From NCBI GenBank assembly GCA_027924585.1, contig BSBM01001448.1:2666001-2730000 (forward strand): a stretch of DNA of 64,000 bases, read 5' to 3'. This stretch comes from Larix kaempferi (lineage: Eukaryota; Streptophyta; Pinopsida; Pinales; Pinaceae). Both the position numbers and the translations under genes were made by a program. Each line of letters starts with the position of its first letter. Positions within the stretch are counted from its first letter, which is position 1. Shown here piece by piece: positions 12,288 to 22,686 of the stretch. Below the pieces are notes generated by a model, which saw only the letters and a program-made list of their open reading frames with translations, ran no database searches and was not told where the DNA came from.

Positions 12288-13892
12288 ATGTCTCCTCTGA
12301 ACCGTTTTGAAATCTCAGGGTATGAAATTATTGAAGCTAATCAGGAGGTTGCCCAGAAATTTGATAAAATGGGATGGACGCATTTCTTTCAAAGCTTTGA
12401 TGGTCATCATGTGGAGATTACCAGGATGTTCGCAATGGGTTTTAAAAACGACAGGGTGCGAATCGGGGGTTGTGAGTTTGTTATCAATGAAGACAGCATT
12501 GCTGAAGCCACGAAGCTTCCCCAGGTGGGGGAACGCTGGTTTAAAGGCCTTATGGTGGATAAGAAGAAGTGTTTGGCACTGTTCTCGCCTCTACCAGATA
12601 AAACGAAATTGAGGGTAGGCGTGCCTGTAAAATTTCTCAAGCCCGAGTGGAGAGCTTACTATGAAATCTTGGTAAGGTACGTAACCTGTTGTGGACGTTT
12701 TTCCCATTTGCATTTGTATCATTTACGGTTGCTGTTAGCGGTTAAGGGTCATAAACTTAACTTGCCCTTCTATCTGTGGCAAAGTCTGAAGAAAATGTCC
12801 CAGTCTGTGAGAAATTTTAATAACCCTGATAATAGTCTGTGTCACCATGGATTGGTTAAAATTTTGCTACAATATCAATTATCCAAGAAAGGTCAGTCGT
12901 GGGATGAATTCCTCGTCAATTGTAAATTGGGGCCAACACAGCATTGGCCCAATTCGTCTCCTCGAGCTCGTAGGAAACGAAAACTTATAGATTCTGAGGA
13001 TGATAGCTCGGAGGATAATGAACCAGAGGACATAAGCACGTCTGTAGATGATGAGGTAGATAAAGATGATGATAGGGCTTCAGTTCCTTGCAGTTCTAGG
13101 GAAATTTTAAATGAATCTCAAACCGATAATATTGATGGAAACCCTGTAAAATTAAAAGAGGGATCAGCCGAAGATGAAATCGATAAATCTACTGAATGTG
13201 ATAAAATTCCTATGCATAAGCTGAACCATTTGGCTCAGGTTTGTTGTGATAAGGAAGGGCCGAAGATTGGAAACCTATCATCTTCACGTAGAATCACCAG
13301 AAGCATGCATAGTCGTCATTCTACTCCGAGGTATAGGTCTGATCCACAGACTTCCAAATCTACTGCTGCCGAACCTGCAGTTGTAACTATTGAGGATGAT
13401 ATTCCGATATCTATCCCTAGCGCGTTGGGTATAGGGAATTCCACCACTGTCCAGGGAAATGATGTGCCATCAGGTGAGGTCGAGGGTAATCAACCGGAAA
13501 TAGATCCTAATACTGTACAATTTGAACCATCTCACCACCAGCGTTGTGATAGTCCTCGTTCTCTTCATGTAGCCAGCGAAGACGAAACCCTACAGCAGGT
13601 ATTAGGAGATGTCTATCAGGATAAGAAAGCAGAGTCTAAAGAAAAACGCAAACAGTATATGGTTTTGTTGCAGGAAGAAAATAAAACGCTCAAGAAAGAA
13701 TTGTTAGAATGGATTGACAGGTGGAAAAGGGCCAACGTGAAAAAGAATCAATTCAAGAAATCTAAGAAATCCATATTAAAAACAAACCAGATGCTTTTAG
13801 AACGAATTGAAAATCAAAATGTCAAAATTATCAGGTTAAAGGCTAAATTGGACGAAGCCAGAAGAGTCGTTGCTCTTCGTAGTGAAGCCTAA
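12288..13892 (+). CDS. LTR-encoded accessory protein (5' LTR copy), globular domain + NLS + coiled coil
   Basis: The open frame runs from 12162. I prefer the ATG at 12288 (ACCATGT context, start of the conserved region), giving 534 aa; residue numbers below count from 12162. Residues about 50-265 form a globular domain with QVGERWF, TCCGRFS, LPFYLWQSL and a NPD...HHGL block. A basic patch RARRKRK (268-274) looks like a nuclear localisation signal. An acidic Ser/Asp/Glu-rich linker follows, then a charged coiled coil (about 480-576). I recognise no named family. The minus-strand ORF at 60547-62988 is a homologue with the same layout. No catalytic motif is visible, and a nuclear, possibly DNA/RNA- or host-factor-binding role is only an inference. 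It lies wholly in the LTR, probably in U3, and could be expressed from an LTR promoter or as a spliced 3' cistron. Confidence 0.8.
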   Translation: MSPLNRFEISGYEIIEANQEVAQKFDKMGWTHFFQSFDGHHVEITRMFAMGFKNDRVRIGGCEFVINEDSIAEATKLPQVGERWFKGLMVDKKKCLALFSPLPDKTKLRVGVPVKFLKPEWRAYYEILVRYVTCCGRFSHLHLYHLRLLLAVKGHKLNLPFYLWQSLKKMSQSVRNFNNPDNSLCHHGLVKILLQYQLSKKGQSWDEFLVNCKLGPTQHWPNSSPRARRKRKLIDSEDDSSEDNEPEDISTSVDDEVDKDDDRASVPCSSREILNESQTDNIDGNPVKLKEGSAEDEIDKSTECDKIPMHKLNHLAQVCCDKEGPKIGNLSSSRRITRSMHSRHSTPRYRSDPQTSKSTAAEPAVVTIEDDIPISIPSALGIGNSTTVQGNDVPSGEVEGNQPEIDPNTVQFEPSHHQRCDSPRSLHVASEDETLQQVLGDVYQDKKAESKEKRKQYMVLLQEENKTLKKELLEWIDRWKRANVKKNQFKKSKKSILKTNQMLLERIENQNVKIIRLKAKLDEARRVVALRSEA

Positions 13893-14456
13893 TAGTTCTT
13901 TTTCTTGTTGACAGGTAACGATTATCTTGATTTAGCATGTCTGTAAAATCGGAGATTTTACAGGCATGCATTTATAATTTTGTTTTAATATTTCGGTTAA
14001 CTGTGTTAAATCGATTTTAATATGATATATTTATTGAATTTAATGCAGGAGGATTTTATCACCGTTTTCTTCCAGGAATGCAGGACGTAGTGGATGCGTT
14101 GGCGCAAAAGTGCAGCTGATCTGTTACTAGTTGGAGTATTCTGAATGGTCAAGAATGTTCTGAGATGTCTCGACTCAGGCTAGTCGATTCTATTTTCAGT
14201 ATTTGGTGTAATTAGATGCTTTTTTGGTTAAGTAATTTCCTATAATGTTGCATGCAACATTTATAGCAAAAACCGACTCTCACTAGTATATGAAGGAAGA
14301 TTTTGATGAACTCGAGGGGGATGAAGTGTAGAGGAAAAACTTCTTGAAATATATTTTATTACTAGTATTATTTCAAAACCTGAAGCTGAAGCTTTGTTAT
14401 GGATGATACTGGAGATCTACGAATGATGCTGTGAATGGTATTCATTTTTGGGTTTT

Positions 14457-14464
14457 TATATATA
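14457..14464 (+). promoter_or_regulatory. Candidate LTR TATA box (5' copy)
   Basis: TATATATA in a T-rich context, 565 bp after the LTR ORF and about 220 bp before an AATAAA at 14684-14689. The TATA/polyA spacing fits a U3/R boundary just downstream. The copy in the 3' LTR is at 26020-26027. Another TATA-like string near 11632-11640 precedes the ORF and could drive it separately. Confidence 0.4.
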
Positions 14465-14683
14465 CATATATTTCAGTTTGTCATCTTCTGTTTATATGCA
14501 AACTATGTATGCTGTGTCATACTGATGTTTAGATAATTTCTCACTTTATCGTCTCAGGATTAGTTATTGAATGCATATGTCATTGTAGTTTGTTCATTAG
14601 TGTGTTCACTGTGAACATTAGCTTGAATGATATAACTTCTTGTTTATTTAAAGTTTCATTTATATGTTAATGGTGAAAATTTA

Positions 14684-14689
14684 AATAAA
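14684..14689 (+). terminator. Candidate LTR polyadenylation signal
   Basis: An AATAAA about 220 bp after the candidate TATA box. In the 3' LTR the same signal (26247-26252) would end the genomic RNA. The motif is common in AT-rich DNA, so only its spacing supports it. Confidence 0.35.
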
Positions 14690-15249
14690 CATTATCTTAA
14701 ATTCGAATGACTATCTTGAACAATAATTGTTAATCAGTTCTGGAAATGAAATTTGACTGTGTCTTTTAGGTTGAAATTCAACTCCATTCCTATATAGCAG
14801 AGTAATTGTTGTTATAATTTAAACATGTTTGGTTTATATCGTACTTCAATTTTCTGTTATAAGATTAATGATTGATTTTAATTTCAAATCTGCTCTCAGC
14901 TGAGATAGGGTTAAATAGGATAGATAGATTAGTTTTAAGTTTATTTTATCTCTAGTATTAATCATCCTGCATACTGTAATTAAGCCTTCATACTTAGAAA
15001 TTTTCACAAAAATTGAAGTCTTTCTCTTCAGAAAGCAGCTTTAGGATATTTGTAAATATATAGATAGGCTAAACATGAGAATAGGTTAGACTTTGCTAGT
15101 TTTGAGGTCTCCTTAAGAGACAAACTAGCTGGTAGCAGGACCATAACCTGTGAGGTCTTGTTAATTCAAACACACCGGATACTGCTTTAAGTTGATTGTG
15201 TGGATAAAACCTCTTTATTGGCTCTGATTCATAAAATCGGGCCAACAAA

Positions 15250-15267
15250 TGGCGCTAGAAGGAGGGC
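15250..15267 (+). other. Primer binding site region of element A
   Basis: Directly after the 5' LTR, separated by two bases, comes TGGCGCTAGAAGGAGGGC. The TGG start fits a tRNA CCA end. The rest is not the initiator-Met type seen in the other elements here. I cannot name the cognate tRNA with confidence. Confidence 0.55.
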
Positions 15268-15279
15268 CTGAATTAAGTA

Positions 15280-18200
15280 ATGGCAGGTGAAACCAATGAA
15301 ACATTTCCAACCAGCCAACAATCTTCGGAAACTAGTAGATCACCTTTTAGTGAAACTGTAAGAAATATCCTTGAACGTGATCCTATTACTTCTCCTTTTA
15401 CTCCTGCACAAAGTGCTCAAACTCTAGAGGAATCCAGACATATCCTTACTAGAGCTTACGCAAATCAGTTAGGTATTACTCCAATAGATTATGGTCTTCC
15501 TAGACAACAGCGACATAACCCACAATTGACCATAGTTACAGAAGATTTGGAAATAACTGATAATACTCCTCAACATCAAGCGGAAAATTATCAAAGACAG
15601 ATTACACAAACCAATACCACAAGGAGGTTAATTTCTGGGAGTGGTTCTGATCAGCCACCTTCACCTCCCGAATCACCACCCAACAGTCCAAGATCTTCTC
15701 ATTCTGAGAGTTCTTCTAGTTCTCAAGGAAGTCCAATGGCAGGAAATGCAGGAGGAGGAGGTAATCCTCCACCCCCACCACCTAATCCACAGCTCCCTTG
15801 GTTAAGGGCAGCTGCTGTAGCAATTCCTGGGATACAACACCCATTACCAAAACATTCAGATAAGATTCTTCCTAAGTTTAACCCAGATGACAAAGAACCT
15901 GCAGAGGTACACATTGATAAATTCATGCTAGCTGTTCAAACCTTAAACGTTCAGCATGAGGATGTTGTTTGTCGATTATTTCCTCTCACCTTTGAAGGAA
16001 GAGCCTCTATCTGGTACTTTTCATTAGTACAAGGATCTATTACAAACTGGGAGGAATTTAACAAAGCTTTTTTAGATAAATTTGGGGAAGATAAAACACC
16101 TGCTCTTTTAGCCCTAGAATTATCTAGAATTAAGATGGAACCCAAAGAGAGAATTAAAGACTTTAATCAAAGGTTTCTAACATTAAAAAATAAAATTCCA
16201 ATTGCTTCTCAACCACCGGAAGATATAATCATTGAAAATTATACATCGGCCTTACCTAGGAATTCCGGAATGTTTGTTAAGAGGGCTGGAAAAACAACAC
16301 TGATAGAAACATTTGATGAAGCAATTAAAGTAGAAAAGGATTTCATGTCTTATGAACCAGAAAGGAGTGGTAAAACTGATTCTTTTCCTCGAAAGAAAGT
16401 GGAGAGATCTAGTTCAGATAAAGATAAAGCTTTTGATGTAGAACAGCTACAGAATGCTATCCGAACGTTAACTAATGAAGTTATTGGGTTAAAAAAAACT
16501 AGTTCTGAAGCTTCCCCTTCTAGGGATTACTTCAGAAATCAATTTAGACAAAACCCAAACACAAACAATAAGAATGCACCCCCAGATATAGCTGTTAATG
16601 AAGAGGTCTTTAATACAATTCGAGCTGTCCTCTCTTTATCTGAAACAACTAGTCAAGAGATAAATCAGAATAAAGAAGATGAAGAATCTGAAAATGAAGA
16701 TGAATCAGAAGAACCTCAACAAATCAATGGGCACTTCTGGGATAATTTTGTGAAAAAACATGAGGACAGAAGTCCACCCCCAGGACAACACGCATATAAT
16801 ACGCGTAGTAAAGCAATTGCAAATACTCCTGGTGCTTCAAGCTCTACTTCAAACACTGATAGTAACAACTCACAACCAAACAAACAAATTCAACTCAGCA
16901 AACAAACTCAGTCACATAAGGGTACTCAAACCATTCAAAACGTTCCGAAGTTGGATTTACAATATGACATAATTGAAGATTTGAAGAAGACACGAGCAAA
17001 CATTAGTATGTACGATCTCCTTCAAATCTATCCAATGCCTGATACTCCTATCATTAATCCTGCAGTAAGCACGATCGTTCCAAATACAAAGCAAAATGTT
17101 GCTGCAAACAGTTCAGGCAATGATCCAACAGCAACTGATAAAGGGAAAACATCAGCTGATAAAGCTTCTTTGATAGGTAAGAACTCTAAGTCAACTACAC
17201 CTCCATTCTTACTTACCTTCGAAATTTTTAATAGAAACGTCCACAATTGCATGGTAGATTCAGGAGCATCTTCTAATGTCATGCCTTTATCTGTGTGCAA
17301 GAAATTAAATGGCAAATTTGTTCCATCCAATGCACAAATAACTCGATTAGATAGAACAAATGTTAAGGTTGTCGGAGAGATGAAAGATGTCTTAGTTAGG
17401 ATTGCTTGTAATCCTTCAATTTACCAAATCATAGACATCGTAATCGCTGATATACCTGATGCATATGGATTGTTCTTAAGTAGGGATTGGTCTCAACAGC
17501 TAAATGGTTTCTTTGCCACTGATTGGTCAACCTTGTGGTTACCAAAGAATGGAAAAGCAAATCAGATAAAGATACAAAGAGAAAGGTACATGAAACATAC
17601 TGTTACAGAACTACATGATCCTAGTGAACCCGTGTTATTTTCTGACTCCATTATGGGAAACTACATGCATGAGTTAGGTTTTGGAGATTTCAAAGCTGAA
17701 ACCTCCCTCCTTTCAGAAAGCAGCCAACAATCTGAGATTTGTAATGTAACAGTTATCTCCCCTAACTGTTCTCTTAAGGAGACCATTGGTAATGAAAATA
17801 ATGAAAATAATGTAAATATTGTAAATATTATAGAAAGCAAAGTAATTGCACATAATTCTATTTGGACCCTTTATTTTGACGGTGCAAAATCTAAAGAAGG
17901 AGAGGGCGCCGGTTGTCTGCTAATAGATCCTCAAGGTAATAAGACTTGTATAGCCTGTAGGTTAGAATTTAGTTGTACAAATAATATGGTTGAATATGAA
18001 GCTTTGATTCAAGGATTGAAAAAAGCAATCGATTTGGGCATCAAAGAGATTATGGTCTTTGGAGATTCAGAAATCATCGTTAGACAGGTACGTAATTCCA
18101 TTCATTGTTTATCTGAACATTTGCAAAGTTATCAGAAGGAGGTATGGAATCTTATCACATATTTTGATGCATTTAATATAAATTCTGTTCCTAGAAGTCA

Positions 18201-21200
18201 AAACCAAGAAGCAGACTTATTGGCAAATGTAGCTTCCAAATTGATTCCTTCGGAAAATTTTTCGCCAGAATTCTTTTCTGTTGAATTAATTTTTAGACCT
18301 TCCATACCTGATAACATTTTTAATTGGCGTGTGTTTGATAATGACACACAGGTACTGCATTTTCTGACAAATGATGGGATCTTTAAGGAGTCAGCGATAG
18401 ATGAAATTACTCACGATGACAATTTACGAGATTTTTCGGTAATTAATGACTTTTGTTCAGTTGAGAAAGCTTTTGAACAGGTAAGACCCGTTCCCAACTC
18501 AGTATTGAGATTAGAAAAGTTTTTTGATCTGCAGGATAAGTTTAAGTCAGTTCCAAACTGTAAAACCAATAGCTCTTGCATGAAGTATGAAACTATCAAT
18601 TTGGGAACGGAATCTAATCCCCAAACTATAAACCTAGGAATAGATTGTGATCCTGTAGAAAGAACAGCTTTCATAAAATTATTTAAAGAGTTCAAAGATA
18701 TATTTGCGTGGACATACGATGACTTAAAAACATTCAATACTCAAGTCATGCAACATATAATTCCAATTAAACAAGAATCAAAACCTTTTCAGCAGAAATT
18801 GAGAAAATATCACCCATCATTGGAACCAACAATTAAGAAAGAACTGAATAAATTGCTAACTGCCAGGATCATTTTCCCTGTTAGACATACTCAGTGGGTA
18901 GCAAACTTAGTTCCAGTTAGAAAGAAAAACGGGGATATTCGATTATGTGTCGATTTTAGAAATTTAAATAAAGCCTCTGAAAAGGATAACTACCCAGTTC
19001 CACCCATGGAACAAATTCTTCAGAAAGTATCTGGGGCTGAGATACTGTCTCTCCTTGATGGTTTCTCAGGGTATAACCAAATATTAGTCTCCCCAGATGA
19101 TCAGTTAAAAACAGCTTTTAGAACTCCATGGGGAACGTATGCATACCGTAAGATGCCCTTTGGATTAATCAATGCGGGAGCAACATTTCAACGAGCAATG
19201 GATATTGCTTTTCGAGGCTTGATCAATCATTCGGTCGTTGTCTATTTGGATGACGTTACTGTTTATTCTAAACATCGCCCTGATCATCTTAACCATTTGA
19301 GAAAAGTGTTTGAACGATGTAGAAAGTTTGGAATATCTTTAAATCCTAAGAAAACAATATTTGCTGTTTCAGAAGGCATCTTATTAGGATGTGTAGTATC
19401 AAAACATGGAATCATGATCGATCCGGAAAGAACACAAGCTATTTCAAAGATTACTTTCCCTTCCAGCAAGAAAGGAATGCAGTCATTCTTAGGGAAAATT
19501 AATTTTGTCAGGAGATTCATCCCTAGTTTTTCAGAGACTGTTCGTCCTTTGCAGAAAATGATTAAAAAAGATGCTGTGTTTAATTGGGGACAAACTGAAA
19601 AAGAATCCTTTCAGAAAATTTTAGAAGCTATTTCAGAAGCTCCTAGTCTTCTAAGTCCAGATTTTAACAAGGATTTTATATTATATACTTTCGCTTCTGA
19701 TATTGCCTATGCAGCAGTATTAACTCAATTAAACCAACAAAATAATGAGGTTCCAATTTCGTTCATGAGTTCGAATTTCAAAGGTGCTGAACTAAACTAT
19801 CATGAAGTGGATAAACAAGCTTATGCTGTTTTTAAGGCGGTGAAACACTTTCGTCCTTACTTACTAAAATCCAAAACGAAGGTAATTGTACCTTATTCTT
19901 CAGTAAGAAATTTGTTGGTACAAAAGGATTTAGGGGAAAAAAGGGCGCCGTGGATGACAGCTCTCCAAGAATATGACCTAGAAATCAAACCATCAACGAT
20001 AGTTAAAGGACAAGGGTTGTGTAAACTAGCTGCTGAAGCTGCTCATTTGTCTGATGACAAAACTGAAATTGTCATTGATGAAGATTTACTTACCAGAGAA
20101 ATTTACTTTTATCCACCACCTCAAGATTCTTGGTACACAGATATACGAGTACTACTGGAAACAGGGACTGCCCCTGATTACTTAGATCCGAAGAAGAAAA
20201 GAGCACTCAGATTGAAATCTGCCCCGTACTTATTAATAGATAGTATCCTCTTTCGAAGAAATTCAGATGGGGTATACCTTCGGTGTCTAGATAAGGATGA
20301 AACAGAAACAGTTCTGAAGGAATTGCATTCTGGACCAGCGGGAGGTCATTTCGGTGGAGAAACCACAGCCCATAAAATTCTTAGGGCTGGTTATTATTGG
20401 CCTACTTTGTTCCGAGATTCTTATACTTTCGTCAGAAGGTGTCAAGAGTGTCAACTTTCCGCAGGAAAAGTTAAAAAATCTGCTTTCCCTTTACAACCTG
20501 TTTCGGCTGAAAGACCTTTTCAGCAGTGGGGTATCGATATAATAGGACCAATAAACCCTCCCTCATCAATGCGACACAAGTACATAATAACTGCAACTGA
20601 TTATTTCACCCGTTGGGCTGAGGCTGCACCATTGAAGGTTGTGAATACTAATCAAGTTATATTATTTCTGGATTTCTTTATCATAACAAGATTTGGTGTT
20701 CCTGATTCTTTGGTTTTTGATAATGCATCATACTTTTCATCAATTGAATTGAGTCAGTTCGCTTTAGAAAAAGGAATAAGAATCAGGTATTCAGCTAATT
20801 ACCATCCTCATGGGAATGGTCTAGCTGAGTCAACAAATAAAAATTTATTGAAAATCCTCAAAAGAACTGTTTCAGTCCACCACAAGAATTGGCATACAGA
20901 ATTGGTTAATGCTCTCTGGGCAGACAGAGTAACTCCAAAAGCTGCAATAGGTAATTCACCATTTTTCTTAGTGTATGGGACTGAAGCTATCCTTCCGCCA
21001 AATTTATTTTTACCTTCATTACAGTTAGCTCAGTCTGTACAAGAGGAAGAATGCCGAGCAATGGAAAAAAGAATTAATGCTTTGTTAAAATTAGAAGAAG
21101 ACAGAGAACAGTCAAACCAACACTTTAACAAACATCAACGGATTGTTAAGTCATGGTTTGACCAATCATTTAGTTCTGATCGCGAATTCCAGATAGGAGA

Positions 21201-21387
21201 CTTGGTCTTAAAATGGGATAAAGCTCATGAAGTTAAGGGTAGCCATACTAAGTTTCAAAAACTTTGGTTAGGCCCTTTTGTTATTTCTGAAAAAATAGGT
21301 CCAAGTACCTTTCGATTGCAAACACTTGAAGGACAGTCCGAGACATTCCCTGTGAATGGACTGATTCTTAAGAAATATTTCTGTTAA
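15280..21387 (+). CDS. Element A Gag-Pol polyprotein (Gag, PR, RNase H, RT, inactive RNase H, INT)
   Basis: An uninterrupted 2035-aa frame starting 33 bases after the 5' LTR. The N-terminus is Ser/Pro-rich (about 110-170), followed by a Gag core (about 170-365) with no CCHC zinc knuckle. The protease has DSGAS with catalytic Asp660 and a late LSRDW block. An RNase H with complete acids follows (YFDGA D867, VEYEAL E905, GDSE D929, EADLLA D979). The RT is at about 1165-1345, with D1260 and YLDD 1322-1325. The usual gypsy RNase H (about 1465-1575) has Phe1471, Gln1513 and a VPYSS block where acids are expected, so it looks catalytically dead. The integrase has HHCC (H1683, H1690, C1721, C1724), the D1753-D1814-E1850 triad with D-35-E spacing, and a GPF-type C-terminus without chromodomain. 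No internal frameshift separates Gag and Pol, so processing rests on the protease. This is potentially a competent autonomous element. Confidence 0.95.
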   Translation: MAGETNETFPTSQQSSETSRSPFSETVRNILERDPITSPFTPAQSAQTLEESRHILTRAYANQLGITPIDYGLPRQQRHNPQLTIVTEDLEITDNTPQHQAENYQRQITQTNTTRRLISGSGSDQPPSPPESPPNSPRSSHSESSSSSQGSPMAGNAGGGGNPPPPPPNPQLPWLRAAAVAIPGIQHPLPKHSDKILPKFNPDDKEPAEVHIDKFMLAVQTLNVQHEDVVCRLFPLTFEGRASIWYFSLVQGSITNWEEFNKAFLDKFGEDKTPALLALELSRIKMEPKERIKDFNQRFLTLKNKIPIASQPPEDIIIENYTSALPRNSGMFVKRAGKTTLIETFDEAIKVEKDFMSYEPERSGKTDSFPRKKVERSSSDKDKAFDVEQLQNAIRTLTNEVIGLKKTSSEASPSRDYFRNQFRQNPNTNNKNAPPDIAVNEEVFNTIRAVLSLSETTSQEINQNKEDEESENEDESEEPQQINGHFWDNFVKKHEDRSPPPGQHAYNTRSKAIANTPGASSSTSNTDSNNSQPNKQIQLSKQTQSHKGTQTIQNVPKLDLQYDIIEDLKKTRANISMYDLLQIYPMPDTPIINPAVSTIVPNTKQNVAANSSGNDPTATDKGKTSADKASLIGKNSKSTTPPFLLTFEIFNRNVHNCMVDSGASSNVMPLSVCKKLNGKFVPSNAQITRLDRTNVKVVGEMKDVLVRIACNPSIYQIIDIVIADIPDAYGLFLSRDWSQQLNGFFATDWSTLWLPKNGKANQIKIQRERYMKHTVTELHDPSEPVLFSDSIMGNYMHELGFGDFKAETSLLSESSQQSEICNVTVISPNCSLKETIGNENNENNVNIVNIIESKVIAHNSIWTLYFDGAKSKEGEGAGCLLIDPQGNKTCIACRLEFSCTNNMVEYEALIQGLKKAIDLGIKEIMVFGDSEIIVRQVRNSIHCLSEHLQSYQKEVWNLITYFDAFNINSVPRSQNQEADLLANVASKLIPSENFSPEFFSVELIFRPSIPDNIFNWRVFDNDTQVLHFLTNDGIFKESAIDEITHDDNLRDFSVINDFCSVEKAFEQVRPVPNSVLRLEKFFDLQDKFKSVPNCKTNSSCMKYETINLGTESNPQTINLGIDCDPVERTAFIKLFKEFKDIFAWTYDDLKTFNTQVMQHIIPIKQESKPFQQKLRKYHPSLEPTIKKELNKLLTARIIFPVRHTQWVANLVPVRKKNGDIRLCVDFRNLNKASEKDNYPVPPMEQILQKVSGAEILSLLDGFSGYNQILVSPDDQLKTAFRTPWGTYAYRKMPFGLINAGATFQRAMDIAFRGLINHSVVVYLDDVTVYSKHRPDHLNHLRKVFERCRKFGISLNPKKTIFAVSEGILLGCVVSKHGIMIDPERTQAISKITFPSSKKGMQSFLGKINFVRRFIPSFSETVRPLQKMIKKDAVFNWGQTEKESFQKILEAISEAPSLLSPDFNKDFILYTFASDIAYAAVLTQLNQQNNEVPISFMSSNFKGAELNYHEVDKQAYAVFKAVKHFRPYLLKSKTKVIVPYSSVRNLLVQKDLGEKRAPWMTALQEYDLEIKPSTIVKGQGLCKLAAEAAHLSDDKTEIVIDEDLLTREIYFYPPPQDSWYTDIRVLLETGTAPDYLDPKKKRALRLKSAPYLLIDSILFRRNSDGVYLRCLDKDETETVLKELHSGPAGGHFGGETTAHKILRAGYYWPTLFRDSYTFVRRCQECQLSAGKVKKSAFPLQPVSAERPFQQWGIDIIGPINPPSSMRHKYIITATDYFTRWAEAAPLKVVNTNQVILFLDFFIITRFGVPDSLVFDNASYFSSIELSQFALEKGIRIRYSANYHPHGNGLAESTNKNLLKILKRTVSVHHKNWHTELVNALWADRVTPKAAIGNSPFFLVYGTEAILPPNLFLPSLQLAQSVQEEECRAMEKRINALLKLEEDREQSNQHFNKHQRIVKSWFDQSFSSDREFQIGDLVLKWDKAHEVKGSHTKFQKLWLGPFVISEKIGPSTFRLQTLEGQSETFPVNGLILKKYFC

Positions 21388-22686
21388 TAATTGCTGTCTA
21401 AATTGTATATACTTATTCACTGTTTATAAATAATTTTTATATTTTTGTATATACACTAGCAAACTGTATATTAAATATCTGTCAATACTTAATATTTTTA
21501 GGTTATTAAAATTTCATGTATATAACTAGTCCTCAAAACAGAAATATGTGATTAACAATTGTAATTAATATATATATATATCAATAAGATCATTTTTCTC
21601 GTAAGTCTTGAAAATTTTGACTTGAACTGAGGTCTTTTAAAATTGTTCGGGTTGATCAAAATTTCTTGAATTTGTAAAAAAAATCTTTGTTAGTTCTATT
21701 TATAAGTATTTCCCGGATTTTTCTTTCATCTGGTTATTTTCTTAAAATAAGGATAGTTTATCATATATCTTTCTCAAAGCCCGTGCTTTTGAAATTTTTT
21801 TACAGATTTTTATCATTGGTTTAGAAAACTTTTGTCATTTGAAGACTGTCTAGCATTTGTTCCAGCTAATAAAAGCTAGAGTGAGAGACAGAAGGTCTCA
21901 GTAATGAGCCGGTCTGATCAGAATCATAAATATCCCTGGTATGACATTATTAGGAAACTAGTAATGGCTTTTGGTCTAAAAACCAAGGGATAAGGGGTCT
22001 CATCACGAGCCAGCTGATTCATTTTCTGGTGGTATTTATGACTGACATTACTATTTGGTTACCATGCTGGGTAATGATCTCTCATTTTAGTTAAACAAAA
22101 TCAATGAAAATTCCAATAAAACATAACTTTTGCCTGAAGAATAGGAGGTCTCAGTAATGAGCCGACCTAATCATGATCATCAGTGTTGCCTGGAATAACT
22201 TCATTTCTGATCACCAGGGTGATGGCTTTTGATTTTAAATTAAAAGACAGGAGATCTCATCACGATTCGGCCTGCTTATTTCAGACAACTCTCGTGAATG
22301 ATACTACCACATTGGGACACCAAACCCAGGTAGTAGTCTTCAGACAGAATTATCATTTAAAAGAAAAGAACAGCAAAGCAAGAAACAAGAAAATTCTAAA
22401 CCAAGGAACAGATTCTAGATAGTTTTCAGAAGAAAAGTATTCGAGGCTGATGGTAAGATCATCCTTACTAAGAAGCACTGGTTTTGATAATGATATTTGT
22501 AAGCTTATCTCTAATTATATCTTTATTTCAAAAGATGAAAAATTTCTGGGTTATATTTATGAATCTGAATAAATGAGGGTTTGATATGAATAAAGGATTT
22601 TGATTATCTTTAACAGGTTTCTAAGATTTCGTTCTAATCATCTTGTTTTAAGCAGAGATAACTGGTTCTTCCAGGTCGTCGCCATT
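21388..22686 (+). other. 3' untranslated region of element A
   Basis: 1.3 kb of non-coding sequence between the gag-pol stop and the 3' LTR. The first half is AT-rich with a (TA)n run near 21570-21582. The second half carries two diverged units of about 255 bp with hairpin-like motifs (annotated separately). No obvious polypurine tract abuts the 3' LTR at 22687; the last bases read GTCGTCGCCATT. Confidence 0.8.
21894..22400 (+). repeat. Tandem 255-bp units with repeated GGTCTCA hairpins
   Basis: The motif GGTCTCAGTAATGAGCC occurs at 21894-21910 and 22147-22163 (period 253). A sister motif GGTCTCATCACGAGCC is at 21996-22011, with a decayed copy at 22252-22272 (period about 256). Both contain a short stem (CTCA...TGAG or CTC...GAG) with a small loop, flanked by GG/CC. 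The flanking sequence also matches between units (for example GATGGCTTTTG against TAATGGCTTTTGG). The conserved hairpins in diverged surroundings suggest a structured RNA element of the genomic transcript. Confidence 0.7.

Larger units (their letters stand above)
11124..15247 (+). repeat. 5' LTR of element A
   Basis: 4124 bp, TG...CA ends, with a 7-bp perfect terminal inverted repeat (TGTTGGC/GCCAACA). It contains the accessory ORF at 12288-13892, a TATA-like box at 14457-14464 and an AATAAA at 14684-14689. I infer U3 as 11124 to about 14490, a short R to about 14710, and U5 to 15247. Such a long U3 with a protein gene is unusual for plant LTRs. Confidence 0.95.
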
